Source: Mesorhizobium sp. AR07 (lineage in GTDB: Bacteria; Pseudomonadota; Alphaproteobacteria; Rhizobiales; Rhizobiaceae). Taken from it: 64,000 nt of DNA. Both the position numbers and the translations under genes were made by a program. Under the pieces are notes generated by a model, which was given only the letters and a program-made list of their open reading frames with translations, did no database searches and was not told where the DNA came from. Each line of letters opens with the position of its first letter. Position 1 is the stretch's first letter. The DNA lies in assembly GCF_024746815.1 (NCBI RefSeq), contig NZ_CP080525.1:5202501-5266500 (forward strand), read 5' to 3'. Of the stretch, positions 33,986 through 42,076 are shown one piece after another.

Positions 33986-34139
33986 AGGGCGCGTCTAGCT
34001 ATCGGAAAAACCGATATCGCCTTTCTGATAAATGAATTTGCGAAACCGGAATTTTCAAAGCACCTTTCGTTTCAGGGGACCAAAGCCGCCATTGAGAGCG
34101 ATATCAAGTCCAGCCGGCGAACTGACAGTTTTTCAGTCC

Positions 34140-34186
34140 GCGCCTGACCGCCAGCGAAGACCGAAACCGGCTTCGCGGTCAGGCGC
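34140..34186 (+). promoter_or_regulatory. Perfect 12-bp stem-loop just upstream of the ABC transporter operon
   Basis: GCGCCTGACCGC (34140-34151) and GCGGTCAGGCGC (34175-34186) pair perfectly around a 23-base loop, ending 15 bases before the start codon and 6 before the ribosome-binding site. There is no T-run, so it is not a plain terminator; it could stabilise the leader or control initiation. The gap 33986-34201 shows only this and a short TATCGG/CCGATA hairpin at 34000-34016. Confidence 0.5.
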
Positions 34187-34201
34187 CAAAATGGGAGATC
34201 G

Positions 34202-35359
34202 ATGATGAATTCATTTCTGAAGTCATGCACTGCTTTGACGGTCGCGCTGACCTTTTCCGGTCAGGCCGTCGCCCAGGTCAAGGAACTTGGCAAGGGCGAA
34301 GGCCAGGTCAACATCGTTGCCTGGCCGGGCTACATCGAGCGCGGCGAAACCGACAAGGGCTATGACTGGGTGACCTCCTTCGAGAAGGAGACTGGCTGCA
34401 AGGTCAACGTCAAGACCGCCAACACCTCCGACGAGATGGTCTCGCTGATGAACGAGGGTGGCTTCGACCTCGTCACCGCATCAGGCGATGCGTCGCTGCG
34501 CCTCGTAGCCGGCAAGCGCGTGCAGCCGATCAACACCGATCTCATCCCGGGCTGGAAGACGGTCGACGCCCGCCTCAAGGATGCACCGTGGTTCACCGTC
34601 GGCGGTGTCCATTATGGCGTGCCCTACCAGTGGGGGCCGAACATCCTGATGTACAACACCGAGGTGTTCAAGGAGGCTCCCAAGAGCTGGAATGTCGTCT
34701 TCGAGGAAATGAAGCTGCCGGACGGCAAGTCCAACAAGGGCCGCGTCCAGGCCTATGACGGACCGATCCACATCGCGGACGCCGCCAACTACCTGATGTT
34801 CCACAAGCCGGAACTCGGCATCAAGGATCCCTACGAACTGAACGAGGACCAGTACAAGGCGGCACTCGGGCTGTTGCGCGTCCAGCGCACCCTGGTCGGC
34901 CGCTATTGGCACGATGCCGCCATCCAGGTCGACGATTTCCAGAACGAAGGCGTCGTCGCTTCCGGTTCGTGGCCGTTCCAGGTCAACACGCTGGTCGCTG
35001 CCAAGAAGCCGATCGCTTCCACCATTCCGCAGGAGGGTGCGACCGGTTGGGCCGACACCACGATGATGGAAGCCGACTCGGCCAACCCCAACTGCGCCTA
35101 TATGTGGATGGAACATTCGTTGTCGCCAAAAGTGCAAGGCGATGTCTCGGCCTGGTTCGGTTCGCTGCCGGTCGTGCCCGCCGCCTGCAAGGGCAACGAG
35201 TTGTTGACCGACGAAGGCTGCAAGACCAACGGCTACGACAATTTCGACAAGATCAAGTTCTGGAAGACGCCGGTGTCGAAATGCACCACCCAGAACGATC
35301 AGTGCGTGCCCTATTACCGCTGGGTGTCGGACTATATCGGCGTCATCGGCGGACGGTGA
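34202..35359 (+). CDS. ABC transporter periplasmic substrate-binding protein, spermidine/putrescine type (YdcS-like)
   Basis: A 385-residue secreted protein: signal peptide MMNSFLKSCTALTVALTF... ending AVAQ near residue 25, then a type II periplasmic binding fold starting GQVNIVAWPGYIERG. The WPGYIERGETDKGYDWVTSF stretch, the Asp/Trp-rich cleft and C-terminal disulfide-prone cysteines match the PotD/YdcS group that binds putrescine, spermidine or GABA-like amines. GGGAG lies 4 bases from ATG 34202 and 7 from the in-frame ATG at 34205, so the latter may be the true start. It heads a five-gene unit with ATPase, two permeases and an aminoaldehyde dehydrogenase, the E. coli ydcSTUV-patD arrangement. 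Confidence 0.88.
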   Translation: MMNSFLKSCTALTVALTFSGQAVAQVKELGKGEGQVNIVAWPGYIERGETDKGYDWVTSFEKETGCKVNVKTANTSDEMVSLMNEGGFDLVTASGDASLRLVAGKRVQPINTDLIPGWKTVDARLKDAPWFTVGGVHYGVPYQWGPNILMYNTEVFKEAPKSWNVVFEEMKLPDGKSNKGRVQAYDGPIHIADAANYLMFHKPELGIKDPYELNEDQYKAALGLLRVQRTLVGRYWHDAAIQVDDFQNEGVVASGSWPFQVNTLVAAKKPIASTIPQEGATGWADTTMMEADSANPNCAYMWMEHSLSPKVQGDVSAWFGSLPVVPAACKGNELLTDEGCKTNGYDNFDKIKFWKTPVSKCTTQNDQCVPYYRWVSDYIGVIGGR

Positions 35360-35363
35360 GCAC

Positions 35364-35487
35364 CCTTACCCTCCCCCTTGTGGGGAGGGTCGACGCGCAG
35401 CGTCGGGGTGGGGGCTGCGCGGCGGTCGGCGCCAGATCACCCCCACCCGCGGCTTCGCCGCGACCTCCCCCATCGAGGGGGAGGTGA
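35364..35487. repeat. Palindromic intergenic repeat (family B-like)
   Basis: Between the binding-protein and ATPase genes. CCCTCCCCCTTGTGGGGAGG with GTCGACGCGCAGCGTCGGGG on the left faces ACCCCCACCCGCGGCTTCGC and CTCCCCCATCGAGGGGGAGG on the right. Sitting inside an operon, its hairpins may lower expression of the downstream genes relative to the binding protein, a common arrangement in ABC operons. Confidence 0.8.
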
Positions 35488-35570
35488 AGTGGCGCGCGAA
35501 TTCGCCATCCCAGCCATGATTTTCAGGCAGGGTGATCGACAGAACCAAACCGGCAACAGACTGACAACCC

Positions 35571-36569
35571 ATGACCTCTGCCGTCTCCTTCAGACAAGTC
35601 TCGCGCCATTTCGGCAGCGTTCGCGCCGTCGACGCGGTCGACCTCGACATCGTGCCGGGTGAGTTCTTCGCCATGCTCGGGCCATCCGGTTCCGGCAAGA
35701 CCACCTGCCTGCGCCTCATCGCCGGCTTTGAGCAGCCGACATCGGGCTCGATCTCGATCTTCGGCGAACGCGCCGAGGGCGTGCCGCCCTATCGCCGCAA
35801 CGTCAACACCGTCTTCCAGGACTATGCGCTGTTCCCGCATCTGAGCGTACTCGACAATGTTGCCTATGGCCTCATGGTCAAGGGCATCGGCAAGGCTGAA
35901 CGGCACAAGGCGGCGGAAGAGACACTGTCGCTGGTGCGGCTGCCCGGCTATGGCGCCCGCCGGCCAGGCCAGCTTTCCGGCGGCCAGCGCCAGCGCGTCG
36001 CGCTCGCCCGCGCGCTGGTCAACCAACCCAAGGTGCTGCTGCTCGACGAGCCGCTCGGCGCACTCGACCTCAAACTGCGCGAGAACATGCAGGAAGAGCT
36101 GAAGTCGCTGCAGAAGGCGCTCGGCATCACCTTCGTCTTCGTCACCCACGATCAGGGCGAGGCGCTGTCGATGGCCGATCGCGTCGCCGTCTTCAACGAC
36201 GGCAAGATCATGCAGATCGGCACGCCGGAGGATATCTATCAGCGGCCGAAGACGCGCTTTGTCGCCGATTTCGTCGGCTCGTCCAACGTGCTGCCGCCGG
36301 ACTTCGTCCAGCGCTATTGTGGCCAGCATCGCTGGGGCAGCCTGCGGCCCGAATCCATTCGCCTCAGTCGCACGGCAAGTGGCGAAGGCGTCTCCGCCCG
36401 CCTCGTCTCGACCAACTATCTCGGCGCCACGACCAGACTGGCGCTCGATGCCAACGGGTTGAAGCTGCACGCCATTGTGCCGGCCGGCACCGCCCTGCCG
36501 GTGGCAGGCGAGGCGGTCATGCTCACCTTCAACCGCGAGCATCTGCATCTGATGGATGAGCCGGCATGA
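35571..36569 (+). CDS. Polyamine-type ABC transporter ATP-binding protein (YdcT/PotA-like)
   Basis: A 332-residue ATPase: Walker A GPSGSGKTT, Q-loop NTVFQDYALFPHL, signature LSGGQRQRVALARAL, Walker B VLLLDEPLGALDLKL and switch His in FVTHDQGEAL. The C-terminal TOBE domain (from about residue 240) is usual for the spermidine/putrescine group. It energises the two permeases encoded downstream. Its TGA overlaps the ATG of a 35-codon ORF (ATGATG at 36566). The ATG at 35571 has a poor ribosome-binding site. Confidence 0.94.
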   Translation: MTSAVSFRQVSRHFGSVRAVDAVDLDIVPGEFFAMLGPSGSGKTTCLRLIAGFEQPTSGSISIFGERAEGVPPYRRNVNTVFQDYALFPHLSVLDNVAYGLMVKGIGKAERHKAAEETLSLVRLPGYGARRPGQLSGGQRQRVALARALVNQPKVLLLDEPLGALDLKLRENMQEELKSLQKALGITFVFVTHDQGEALSMADRVAVFNDGKIMQIGTPEDIYQRPKTRFVADFVGSSNVLPPDFVQRYCGQHRWGSLRPESIRLSRTASGEGVSARLVSTNYLGATTRLALDANGLKLHAIVPAGTALPVAGEAVMLTFNREHLHLMDEPA

Positions 36570-36673
36570 TGGGGCTGGAGGCAGTTGTGGCCAATGGGCC
36601 AGGCGAGACGTTCTATGGCGCGAAGGATCGCGGCCTTTCACATAATTTCCGCCAGGACAGGGCGGCGCCATGA
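36566..36673 (+). CDS. 35-codon ORF overlapping both ABC genes (possible translational coupler)
   Basis: An ORF of 35 codons starts with ATGATG: its first ATG overlaps the ATPase stop (ATGA at 36566-36569) and its TGA overlaps the ATG of the first permease (ATGA at 36670-36673). The peptide begins MMGLEAVVANGPGETFYG, is hydrophilic, and matches no family that I know. It would carry ribosomes across a 100-base gap that would otherwise break coupling. It could instead be chance: short ORFs are easy in GC-rich DNA, but both overlaps being exact is suggestive. No second copy was seen. Confidence 0.4.
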   Translation: MMGLEAVVANGPGETFYGAKDRGLSHNFRQDRAAP

Positions 36674-37635
36674 CAGTCGCCGCGCTCAACTCCAATCCCG
36701 CACCTGCCATCCTGCCGGGCAGCGGCGGCGTGCGCGGTGCGCTGTCGGATCTTTTCTGGCGCAAGCCCAAGGTCCTGCTGCTGCTCATGCTGCTGCCGCC
36801 GGTGCTGTGGCTCGGCATCGTCTATATCGGCTCGCTGTTCGCACTGCTGGCGCAGAGCTTTTTTTCCATCGACGAGTATTCCGGCCTGATCAACCGTGAG
36901 TTCACGCTGAAGACCTATGGCGACCTGTTCCAGGCCACCAATCTCGACATCATCCTGCGCACGGTGACGATGGCGGCTCTCGTCACGCTGGCCTCGGCCA
37001 TCGTCGCTTTCCCGATCGCCTACTACGCGGCGCGCTATGCCCGCGGGCGCTGGAAGGCGCTGTTCTATCTCGGCATCATGCTGCCACTGTGGTCGAGCTA
37101 CCTGGTCAAGATCTACGCCTGGAAGCTGATCCTCGCCAAGGAAGGCATCCTGACCTGGCTGTTCGGCAAGCTGCATCTGCAATGGCTGATCGACGCCTGG
37201 CTGTCGCTGCCGGTCGTCGGCGGCAACTCGCTGTCGGTGTCGTTCACCGGCACCTTCATCGTATTCGTCTATGTCTGGCTGCCGTTCATGATCCTGCCTG
37301 TGCAGGCCGCCCTTGAGCGCGTGCCGGGCAATCTGGTCGAGGCCTCGTCCGATTTGGGGGCTTCGCCCGGCCAGACCTTCCGCAACGTGCTGTTCCCGCT
37401 GGCGTTGCCCGGCATCGTCGCCGGCTCGATCTTCACCTTCTCGCTGACGCTGGGCGACTACATCATCCCGCAGATCATCGGCACCTCGCGGCTGTTCATC
37501 GGCCAGGCCGTCTATTCGCAGCAAGGCACGGCCGGCAACATCCCGCTCGCCGCAGCCTTCACCGTGGTGCCGATCGTCATCATGAGCTTCTACCTCTGGG
37601 GCGCCAAGCGCATGGGGGCCTTCGATGCGCTCTGA
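36670..37635 (+). CDS. Polyamine-type ABC transporter permease (YdcU/PotB-like)
   Basis: A 321-residue inner-membrane permease with six main hydrophobic helices; the first is LLLMLLPPVLWLGIVYIGSL at about residues 38-60. The EAA loop ERVPGNLVEASSDLGASPGQTFRNVLFPLALPGI docks on the ATPase coupling helix. It carries the BPD_transp_1 domain and pairs with the next permease to form the channel. The ATG overlaps the stop of the 35-codon ORF, and the 3' end overlaps the next permease by 11 bases. Confidence 0.93.
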   Translation: MTVAALNSNPAPAILPGSGGVRGALSDLFWRKPKVLLLLMLLPPVLWLGIVYIGSLFALLAQSFFSIDEYSGLINREFTLKTYGDLFQATNLDIILRTVTMAALVTLASAIVAFPIAYYAARYARGRWKALFYLGIMLPLWSSYLVKIYAWKLILAKEGILTWLFGKLHLQWLIDAWLSLPVVGGNSLSVSFTGTFIVFVYVWLPFMILPVQAALERVPGNLVEASSDLGASPGQTFRNVLFPLALPGIVAGSIFTFSLTLGDYIIPQIIGTSRLFIGQAVYSQQGTAGNIPLAAAFTVVPIVIMSFYLWGAKRMGAFDAL

Positions 37636-38440
37636 CGGTTCCCAGTCGGCTCCACTCGGCTTGAAGATCGCTGCCTCTTGCGGCCTGCTGTTCCTGCATC
37701 TGCCGATCCTGTTGATCTTCGTCTATGCCTTCACGACCGAGGAAAAAAGCTTCGTCTGGCCGCCGCCGGGGCTGACCACGCAATGGTTCGCCGTCACCTG
37801 GAACCGGCCGGATGTCTGGCAGGCGCTGTCGTTGTCGGTCAGGGTTGCCGCCATCTCGACGGCGATCGCGCTGATCCTCGGCACGCTCTGTTCGGCGGCC
37901 GTTTCGCGGACAAAATTCTTCGGCCGCGAAACCATCTCGCTGCTGGTCATCCTGCCGATCGCGCTGCCCGGCATCATCACCGGCATCGCGCTGCGCTCCG
38001 CCTTCTCGCTGGCCGACATCCCGTTCTCGTTCTGGACGATCGTGCTCGGCCACGCCACCTTCTGCGTCGTCGTCGTCTACAACAACGCCGTCGCCCGTTT
38101 CCGCCGCACCTCGGGTTCGATGATCGAGGCCTCGATGGACCTCGGCGCCGATGGTTTCCAGACGTTCAGGCATGTCGTGCTGCCCAATATCGCCACAGCG
38201 CTGCTCGCCGGCGGCATGCTGGCCTTCGCGCTGTCCTTCGACGAGGTCATCGTCACCACCTTTACCGCCGGCCAGCAGCAGACGCTGCCGATCTGGATGC
38301 TGGAAGAGCTGATCCGTCCGCGCCAGCGCCCGGTCACCAATGTCGTGGCCATGGTCGTCATGCTGGTGACGCTGCTGCCCATCCTTGCCGCCTATTACCT
38401 GACCCGCGACGGCGACCAGATCGCCGGTTCGGGCAAATAA
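37625..38440 (+). CDS. Polyamine-type ABC transporter permease (YdcV/PotC-like)
   Basis: A 271-residue second permease with about six transmembrane helices and the EAA loop FRRTSGSMIEASMDLGADGF then QTFRHVVLPNIATALLAGGM, ending in FALSFDEVIVTTFTAGQQQ, a signature of the PotC/YdcV group. It forms the heterodimeric channel with the upstream permease. It starts at ATG 37625 inside the end of that gene (11-base overlap), so translation is coupled. It is followed 29 bases later by the aldehyde dehydrogenase. Confidence 0.93.
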   Translation: MRSDGSQSAPLGLKIAASCGLLFLHLPILLIFVYAFTTEEKSFVWPPPGLTTQWFAVTWNRPDVWQALSLSVRVAAISTAIALILGTLCSAAVSRTKFFGRETISLLVILPIALPGIITGIALRSAFSLADIPFSFWTIVLGHATFCVVVVYNNAVARFRRTSGSMIEASMDLGADGFQTFRHVVLPNIATALLAGGMLAFALSFDEVIVTTFTAGQQQTLPIWMLEELIRPRQRPVTNVVAMVVMLVTLLPILAAYYLTRDGDQIAGSGK

Positions 38441-38469
38441 GTCAAAGAATTCATAAGGGAGAGACTTCC

Positions 38470-39897
38470 ATGGACACCCAGATGCTGATCGGCTCGAAAT
38501 TCGAGAAGGGTACCGAAACCGAGGAGCCGATCCTCAATCCGAAGACCGGGGCGACCATCCTCAACCTGCCCGAAGCCAACCCGGCGCAGATCGAGGCGGC
38601 AGTGCTGGCAGCCGAGAAGGCGTTCGTCTTGTGGTCACGCACCACGCCGGCGCAGCGCTCGGGCTACCTGCTGAAGATCGCCGACCGCATCGAGGCCGAC
38701 TCGAAGGAGTTCGCCACGCTCGAGGCGCTCAACTGCGGCAAGCCGATCAATGCCGTGCTCAACGACGAAATCCCGGCGATCGTCGACTGCTACCGGTTCT
38801 TTGCCGGGGCCGTCCGCTCGATGCCGGGCGTCGTTGCAGGCGAATACATTCCCGGCCACACTTCGATGGTGCGCCGCGATGCCATCGGCATCGTCGCCTC
38901 GATCGCGCCGTGGAACTATCCGCTGATGATGATGGCCTGGAAGCTGGCGCCAGCAATCGCCGGCGGCAACACCGTGGTCTTCAAGCCGTCCGAGCAGACA
39001 CCGCTGACGGCGCTGAAGCTGGCGAAGATCCTTGCCGAAATCCTGCCGGAAGGCGTGGTCAATGTCGTGCTCGGCCGCGGCGACAGCGTCGGCAACACGC
39101 TGATCAATCATCCCAAGGTCAACATGATCTCGATCACCGGCGATGTCGCCACCGGCAAGAAGGTGCTGCAGGCCGCCGCCAAGTCGGTCAAGCGCACGCA
39201 TCTCGAGCTCGGCGGCAAGGCGCCGGTCATCGTCTTCGACGACGCCGATCTCGGCGCGGTGGTCAACGGCCTGCGCGCTTTCGGCTACTACAATGCCGGC
39301 CAGGATTGCACCGCCGCCTGCCGCATCTACGCCGGCAAGAAGATCTACGACAAGCTCGTCGCCGATCTGTCCTCGGCCGTCTCGACCATCAAGTACAATC
39401 GCCCCGACGACACTGAAAACGAGATCGGGCCGCTGATTTCGCGCCGCCAGCGCGACCGCGTCTCGAGCTTCGTCGAGCGCGCCTCGGAACTGAAGCACAT
39501 CGAGATCACCACCGGCGGCAAGCCGGGCGAGGGCTCGGGTTTCTATTACCAGCCGACCGTCGTCGCCGGTGCGCTGCAGGAAGACGAGATCGTGCGCCGC
39601 GAAGTGTTCGGGCCGGTCGTCTCGATCACCCGTTTCACGGAAGTCGACGAGGCGGTCAACTGGGCCAATGACAGCGACTATGGCCTGGCATCCTCGGTCT
39701 GGACCAAGGACGTGTCGCGCGCCATGGCGACAGCCGCGCGGCTGCAATATGGCTGCACCTGGATCAACACCCACTTCATGCTGACCAACGAGATGCCGCA
39801 TGGCGGGCTGAAGCAGTCCGGCTACGGCAAGGACATGTCGCTCTATGCGCTGGAAGACTACACCGCCGTGCGCCATGTGATGGTTGCTCACGGCTAG
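38470..39897 (+). CDS. Aminobutyraldehyde-type NAD-dependent aldehyde dehydrogenase (PatD/YdcW-like)
   Basis: A 475-residue ALDH with catalytic Glu in THLELGGKAPVIVFDDADL and catalytic Cys in NAGQDCTAACRIYA; SITGDVATGKKV is the NAD-binding turn and the C-terminus HGGLKQSGYGKDMS is typical of aminoaldehyde dehydrogenases. In E. coli patD (ydcW) follows ydcSTUV and oxidises 4-aminobutanal from putrescine to GABA; the same order here supports that role. The start at 38470 has AAGGGAGAG upstream. The extra-long open frame upstream is a shadow of the permease. Confidence 0.9.
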   Translation: MDTQMLIGSKFEKGTETEEPILNPKTGATILNLPEANPAQIEAAVLAAEKAFVLWSRTTPAQRSGYLLKIADRIEADSKEFATLEALNCGKPINAVLNDEIPAIVDCYRFFAGAVRSMPGVVAGEYIPGHTSMVRRDAIGIVASIAPWNYPLMMMAWKLAPAIAGGNTVVFKPSEQTPLTALKLAKILAEILPEGVVNVVLGRGDSVGNTLINHPKVNMISITGDVATGKKVLQAAAKSVKRTHLELGGKAPVIVFDDADLGAVVNGLRAFGYYNAGQDCTAACRIYAGKKIYDKLVADLSSAVSTIKYNRPDDTENEIGPLISRRQRDRVSSFVERASELKHIEITTGGKPGEGSGFYYQPTVVAGALQEDEIVRREVFGPVVSITRFTEVDEAVNWANDSDYGLASSVWTKDVSRAMATAARLQYGCTWINTHFMLTNEMPHGGLKQSGYGKDMSLYALEDYTAVRHVMVAHG

Positions 39898-39941
39898 CGC
39901 GCGGAAGGAAGGCAAGCATTTCAACCAGGGAGGAAAGAACC

Positions 39942-40427
39942 ATGCATCGCCGCCAGTTTCTGACAACCGCAGCCATCGCCGCTACGCTTTTAGTCACGGC
40001 GCCATCCTTTGCCGCTGATACCTCGCAATCGGTGGTCGAAGCCTATCTCGCCGCCTGGAACGCCCATGACTCGGCCAAGGCCGCTGGCTATTTTGCCGAC
40101 GATGTCACCTACTACGACGCTTCGGTCGGCAAACCGGTCAAGGGCAAGGAAGCCGCCAAGACCGGCGTCATCGACAATTTCCTGAAAGCAGTCCCCGACG
40201 CGGTGTGGGCGATGAAGGGCGCGCCCGTCGCAGAGGGCGACCGCGTCTCGTTCGAATGGGAGTTTTCCGGCACCAATACCGGCGCCTGGGCCGACGGCAC
40301 CGCCGCCACCGGCAAGAAGTTCTCCTTCACCGGCGCCTCGATGATCTCGGTCAAGGACGGCAAGATCGCCACTCAGAGCGACTATTACGACGCGCTCGGC
40401 TTCTACAAGCAGCTTGGCCTGATGTAG
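39942..40427 (+). CDS. Exported SnoaL-like (NTF2-fold) protein
   Basis: A 161-residue protein with an N-terminal MHRRQFLTTAA followed by a hydrophobic stretch and APSFAADT. The RRxFL pair fits a twin-arginine signal, with cleavage after about residue 24. The mature part is a SnoaL-like cone: SQSVVEAYLAAWNAHDSAKA, YYDASVGKPVKGKEA, VSFEWEFSGTNTG and ISVKDGKIATQSDYYD. Such folds bind or transform polyketide-like or steroid-like small molecules. It begins 44 bases after the aldehyde dehydrogenase but may have its own start. It is convergent with the minus-strand cluster beyond the repeat. Confidence 0.82.
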   Translation: MHRRQFLTTAAIAATLLVTAPSFAADTSQSVVEAYLAAWNAHDSAKAAGYFADDVTYYDASVGKPVKGKEAAKTGVIDNFLKAVPDAVWAMKGAPVAEGDRVSFEWEFSGTNTGAWADGTAATGKKFSFTGASMISVKDGKIATQSDYYDALGFYKQLGLM

Positions 40428-40462
40428 CAGCGCCGTCTGCTTCCCTTCTCCCCGTTGCCGGC

Positions 40463-40662
40463 AGGGCTATTGCATATGGATTCTTGCGAAGAAGGACCCC
40501 CACCCTAACCCTCCCCACAAGGGGGAGGGAACGCTGCCGCGTGCCCTTTACTTCCTCTTTGGCGTCGAAGGGCAGGCAGTTTGTCGAGATCAGCGCCGAC
40601 GGAAGTCTCCCTCCCCCTTGTGGGGAGGGGTCAGGGGTGGGGGTATTCGTAGGGCGCAAGCC
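40463..40662. repeat. About 200-bp palindromic repeat, family B, copy 2 (inverted)
   Basis: Begins GCATATGGATTCTTGCGAAG and then CCCTCCCCACAAGGGGGAGG, followed by AACGCTGCCGCGTGCCCTTT and the mirrored CCCTCCCCCTTGTGGGGAGG, with GGTGGGGGTATTCGTAGGGC at the end. Over about 200 bases it is a near-copy of 12987-13186 in the opposite orientation. It separates two converging units. Confidence 0.85.
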
Positions 40663-40716
40663 TGACATTCTGATATGCGATTGCCCTGCCGTTACCGGGG
40701 AGAAGGGCGTCGGCCA

Positions 40717-41030
40717 CTACTCCACAATGCGATAGATGGTCCACAGGCTGGTGCCTGACACGACATAGGGCTCGATCTCCTTGCCCCATTTGGCGTGCGC
40801 GTCGATCTTCCGATCTTGGCGAAGAACGCCTCCAACTGGGCCAGGCTTTCGACCTGGTGATGGGTTTCGACCGTCGCCTCCCGCGCGCCGATCGAGCCGG
40901 TCATGATCTGGAACCCGAGTTCGGCGATGCCGGCTTGCGAGCCGATCTCGCGTTCCCATTTTTTCAACAGGTCCAGCATGGTCTGCTTGTGCCCAAACCT
41001 GGCGTCGATCTGCCATCTGGCGCTGAACAT
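40717..41030 (-). pseudogene. Small uncharacterised protein with an internal frameshift
   Basis: From ATG 41030 the frame reads MFSARWQIDARFGHKQTMLD to EAFFAKIG. The next in-frame residues are an arginine-rich stretch, while another frame continues sensibly as KIDAHAKWGKEIEPYVVSGT then SLWTIYRIVE to the stop at 40717. One base seems lost between the Gly and the Lys codon (near 40818-40822). Repaired, it would be about 104 residues, ferredoxin-like alpha/beta in look. I cannot name the family. It is the last gene after the SnoaL-like gene (7 bases), and may be a sequencing error rather than a dead gene. Confidence 0.7.
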
Positions 41031-41037
41031 GGCCGCC

Positions 41038-41400
41038 TCACTCGTCCCAGGCCTGCACGACGGTCTGCCGCGCAATCCGCCCGTTCTTCAGCTCAAGCAT
41101 CGCCGCGGCGAACACTTTCGTGCCGTCCGGATAGGCGCAGGCCTGGGTGAAGGCCAGGCTGTCGCCGTCGGCGATGGTGGTATCGACCTTGTGGGTCATC
41201 GCACGGCTGCAGATGTCGTCCCAGAAGGTGGCGATCGCCGCGCGCCCGCGGACTTCGCGCGGCTTGCTCGGTGGGTTGTTGCGGTCGATCACTCGCACCA
41301 GCGCGTCGTCGGCATAGAAGCTCGACAGCATCTTTCCGTCACGGCTTTCGATTGCCTTCTTGATCGCCGCGCCGTCCACGGCCTGTGTCTTGGTCAGCAT
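41038..41400 (-). CDS. SnoaL-like/DUF4440-type (NTF2-fold) cytoplasmic protein
   Basis: A 120-residue NTF2-fold protein: AAIKKAIESRDGKMLSSFYA, then VRVIDRNNPPSKPREVRGRA, FWDDICSRAMTHKVDTTIAD and LELKNGRIARQTVVQAWDE. There is no signal peptide. ATG 41400 is preceded by GGAGG at five bases, stronger than the ATG 12 bases upstream. It lies between the secreted CMD-like gene (85 bases) and the frameshifted small gene (7 bases). Such folds host small-molecule isomerases or cyclases, but no catalytic set is recognised here. Confidence 0.82.
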   Translation of the reverse strand: MLTKTQAVDGAAIKKAIESRDGKMLSSFYADDALVRVIDRNNPPSKPREVRGRAAIATFWDDICSRAMTHKVDTTIADGDSLAFTQACAYPDGTKVFAAAMLELKNGRIARQTVVQAWDE

Positions 41401-41485
41401 TTTATCCTCCATGTGCCCGTCTTCGTGATCGGGCGGTTGATGTTCAGAAGCGCTGCCCGGCCTCATTGCCAGGCAGGGACTTTTC

Positions 41486-41965
41486 TCACTGCGACTTCGC
41501 TTTGACAGCAGCGAACACCTGATCGGTCTGCTTCTTGAAGGTCGCGAGGTCGACCTGGCTGCCATTGAGCATCGTCGACCAGTGGCGCACGATCGCCGCC
41601 ATCGTCACGGCTTCCTTGATCTCCTCATCGCTGGCGCCATTGAGCTTGGCTGCCTGCGTGTGGAAATAGATGCAGTACTGGCAAGGAATCTGCGACGCCA
41701 CGGCGAGGCCCATCAGTTCCTTGGTCTTGCCGTCGAGTGCTGTCTTCGGATTGAGCTGGACGCTCTTGATTTCGGCCCAGGCACCGGCGACCGCGACATC
41801 CGGCAGCGTCTTGAACATGTCCGGCACCGAGCCGAGCGTCGCCTGGATGTCCTTGTAGGCGGCCGTCGCCGACGCATCTTCAGCCTTCGCCGGGGCCATG
41901 GTGAACAGCGCACCAACGCCTACTGCTATCACCAGCGATTTGAGTGTCTGGTTTGACTTCAGCAT
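41486..41965 (-). CDS. Exported carboxymuconolactone-decarboxylase/AhpD-like protein
   Basis: A 159-residue protein with a Sec signal peptide (MLKSNQTLKSLVIAVGVGAL, cleavage near APAKAED). The mature part is a CMD/AhpD fold with redox pair Cys95-x-x-Cys98 followed by His102 (IPCQYCIYFHTQ), the AhpD peroxidase signature, and later EEIKEAVTMAAIVRHW. AhpD proteins pass electrons to peroxidases; an exported version is unusual, as most are cytoplasmic. ATG 41965 has GGAGG at five bases. It lies downstream of the hydrolase/LuxR fusion gene (111 bases). Confidence 0.85.
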   Translation of the reverse strand: MLKSNQTLKSLVIAVGVGALFTMAPAKAEDASATAAYKDIQATLGSVPDMFKTLPDVAVAGAWAEIKSVQLNPKTALDGKTKELMGLAVASQIPCQYCIYFHTQAAKLNGASDEEIKEAVTMAAIVRHWSTMLNGSQVDLATFKKQTDQVFAAVKAKSQ

Positions 41966-42076
41966 CTCCTCCTCCATTCGCAGCGCCTTTCCCGGCGACA
42001 CTCGCCTTGGCCTGCATGGGGAGAATTGATAGCGCCCGCATGCCCCGGGCCGCTTCGCCCGAAAGCGCCATGGCTC

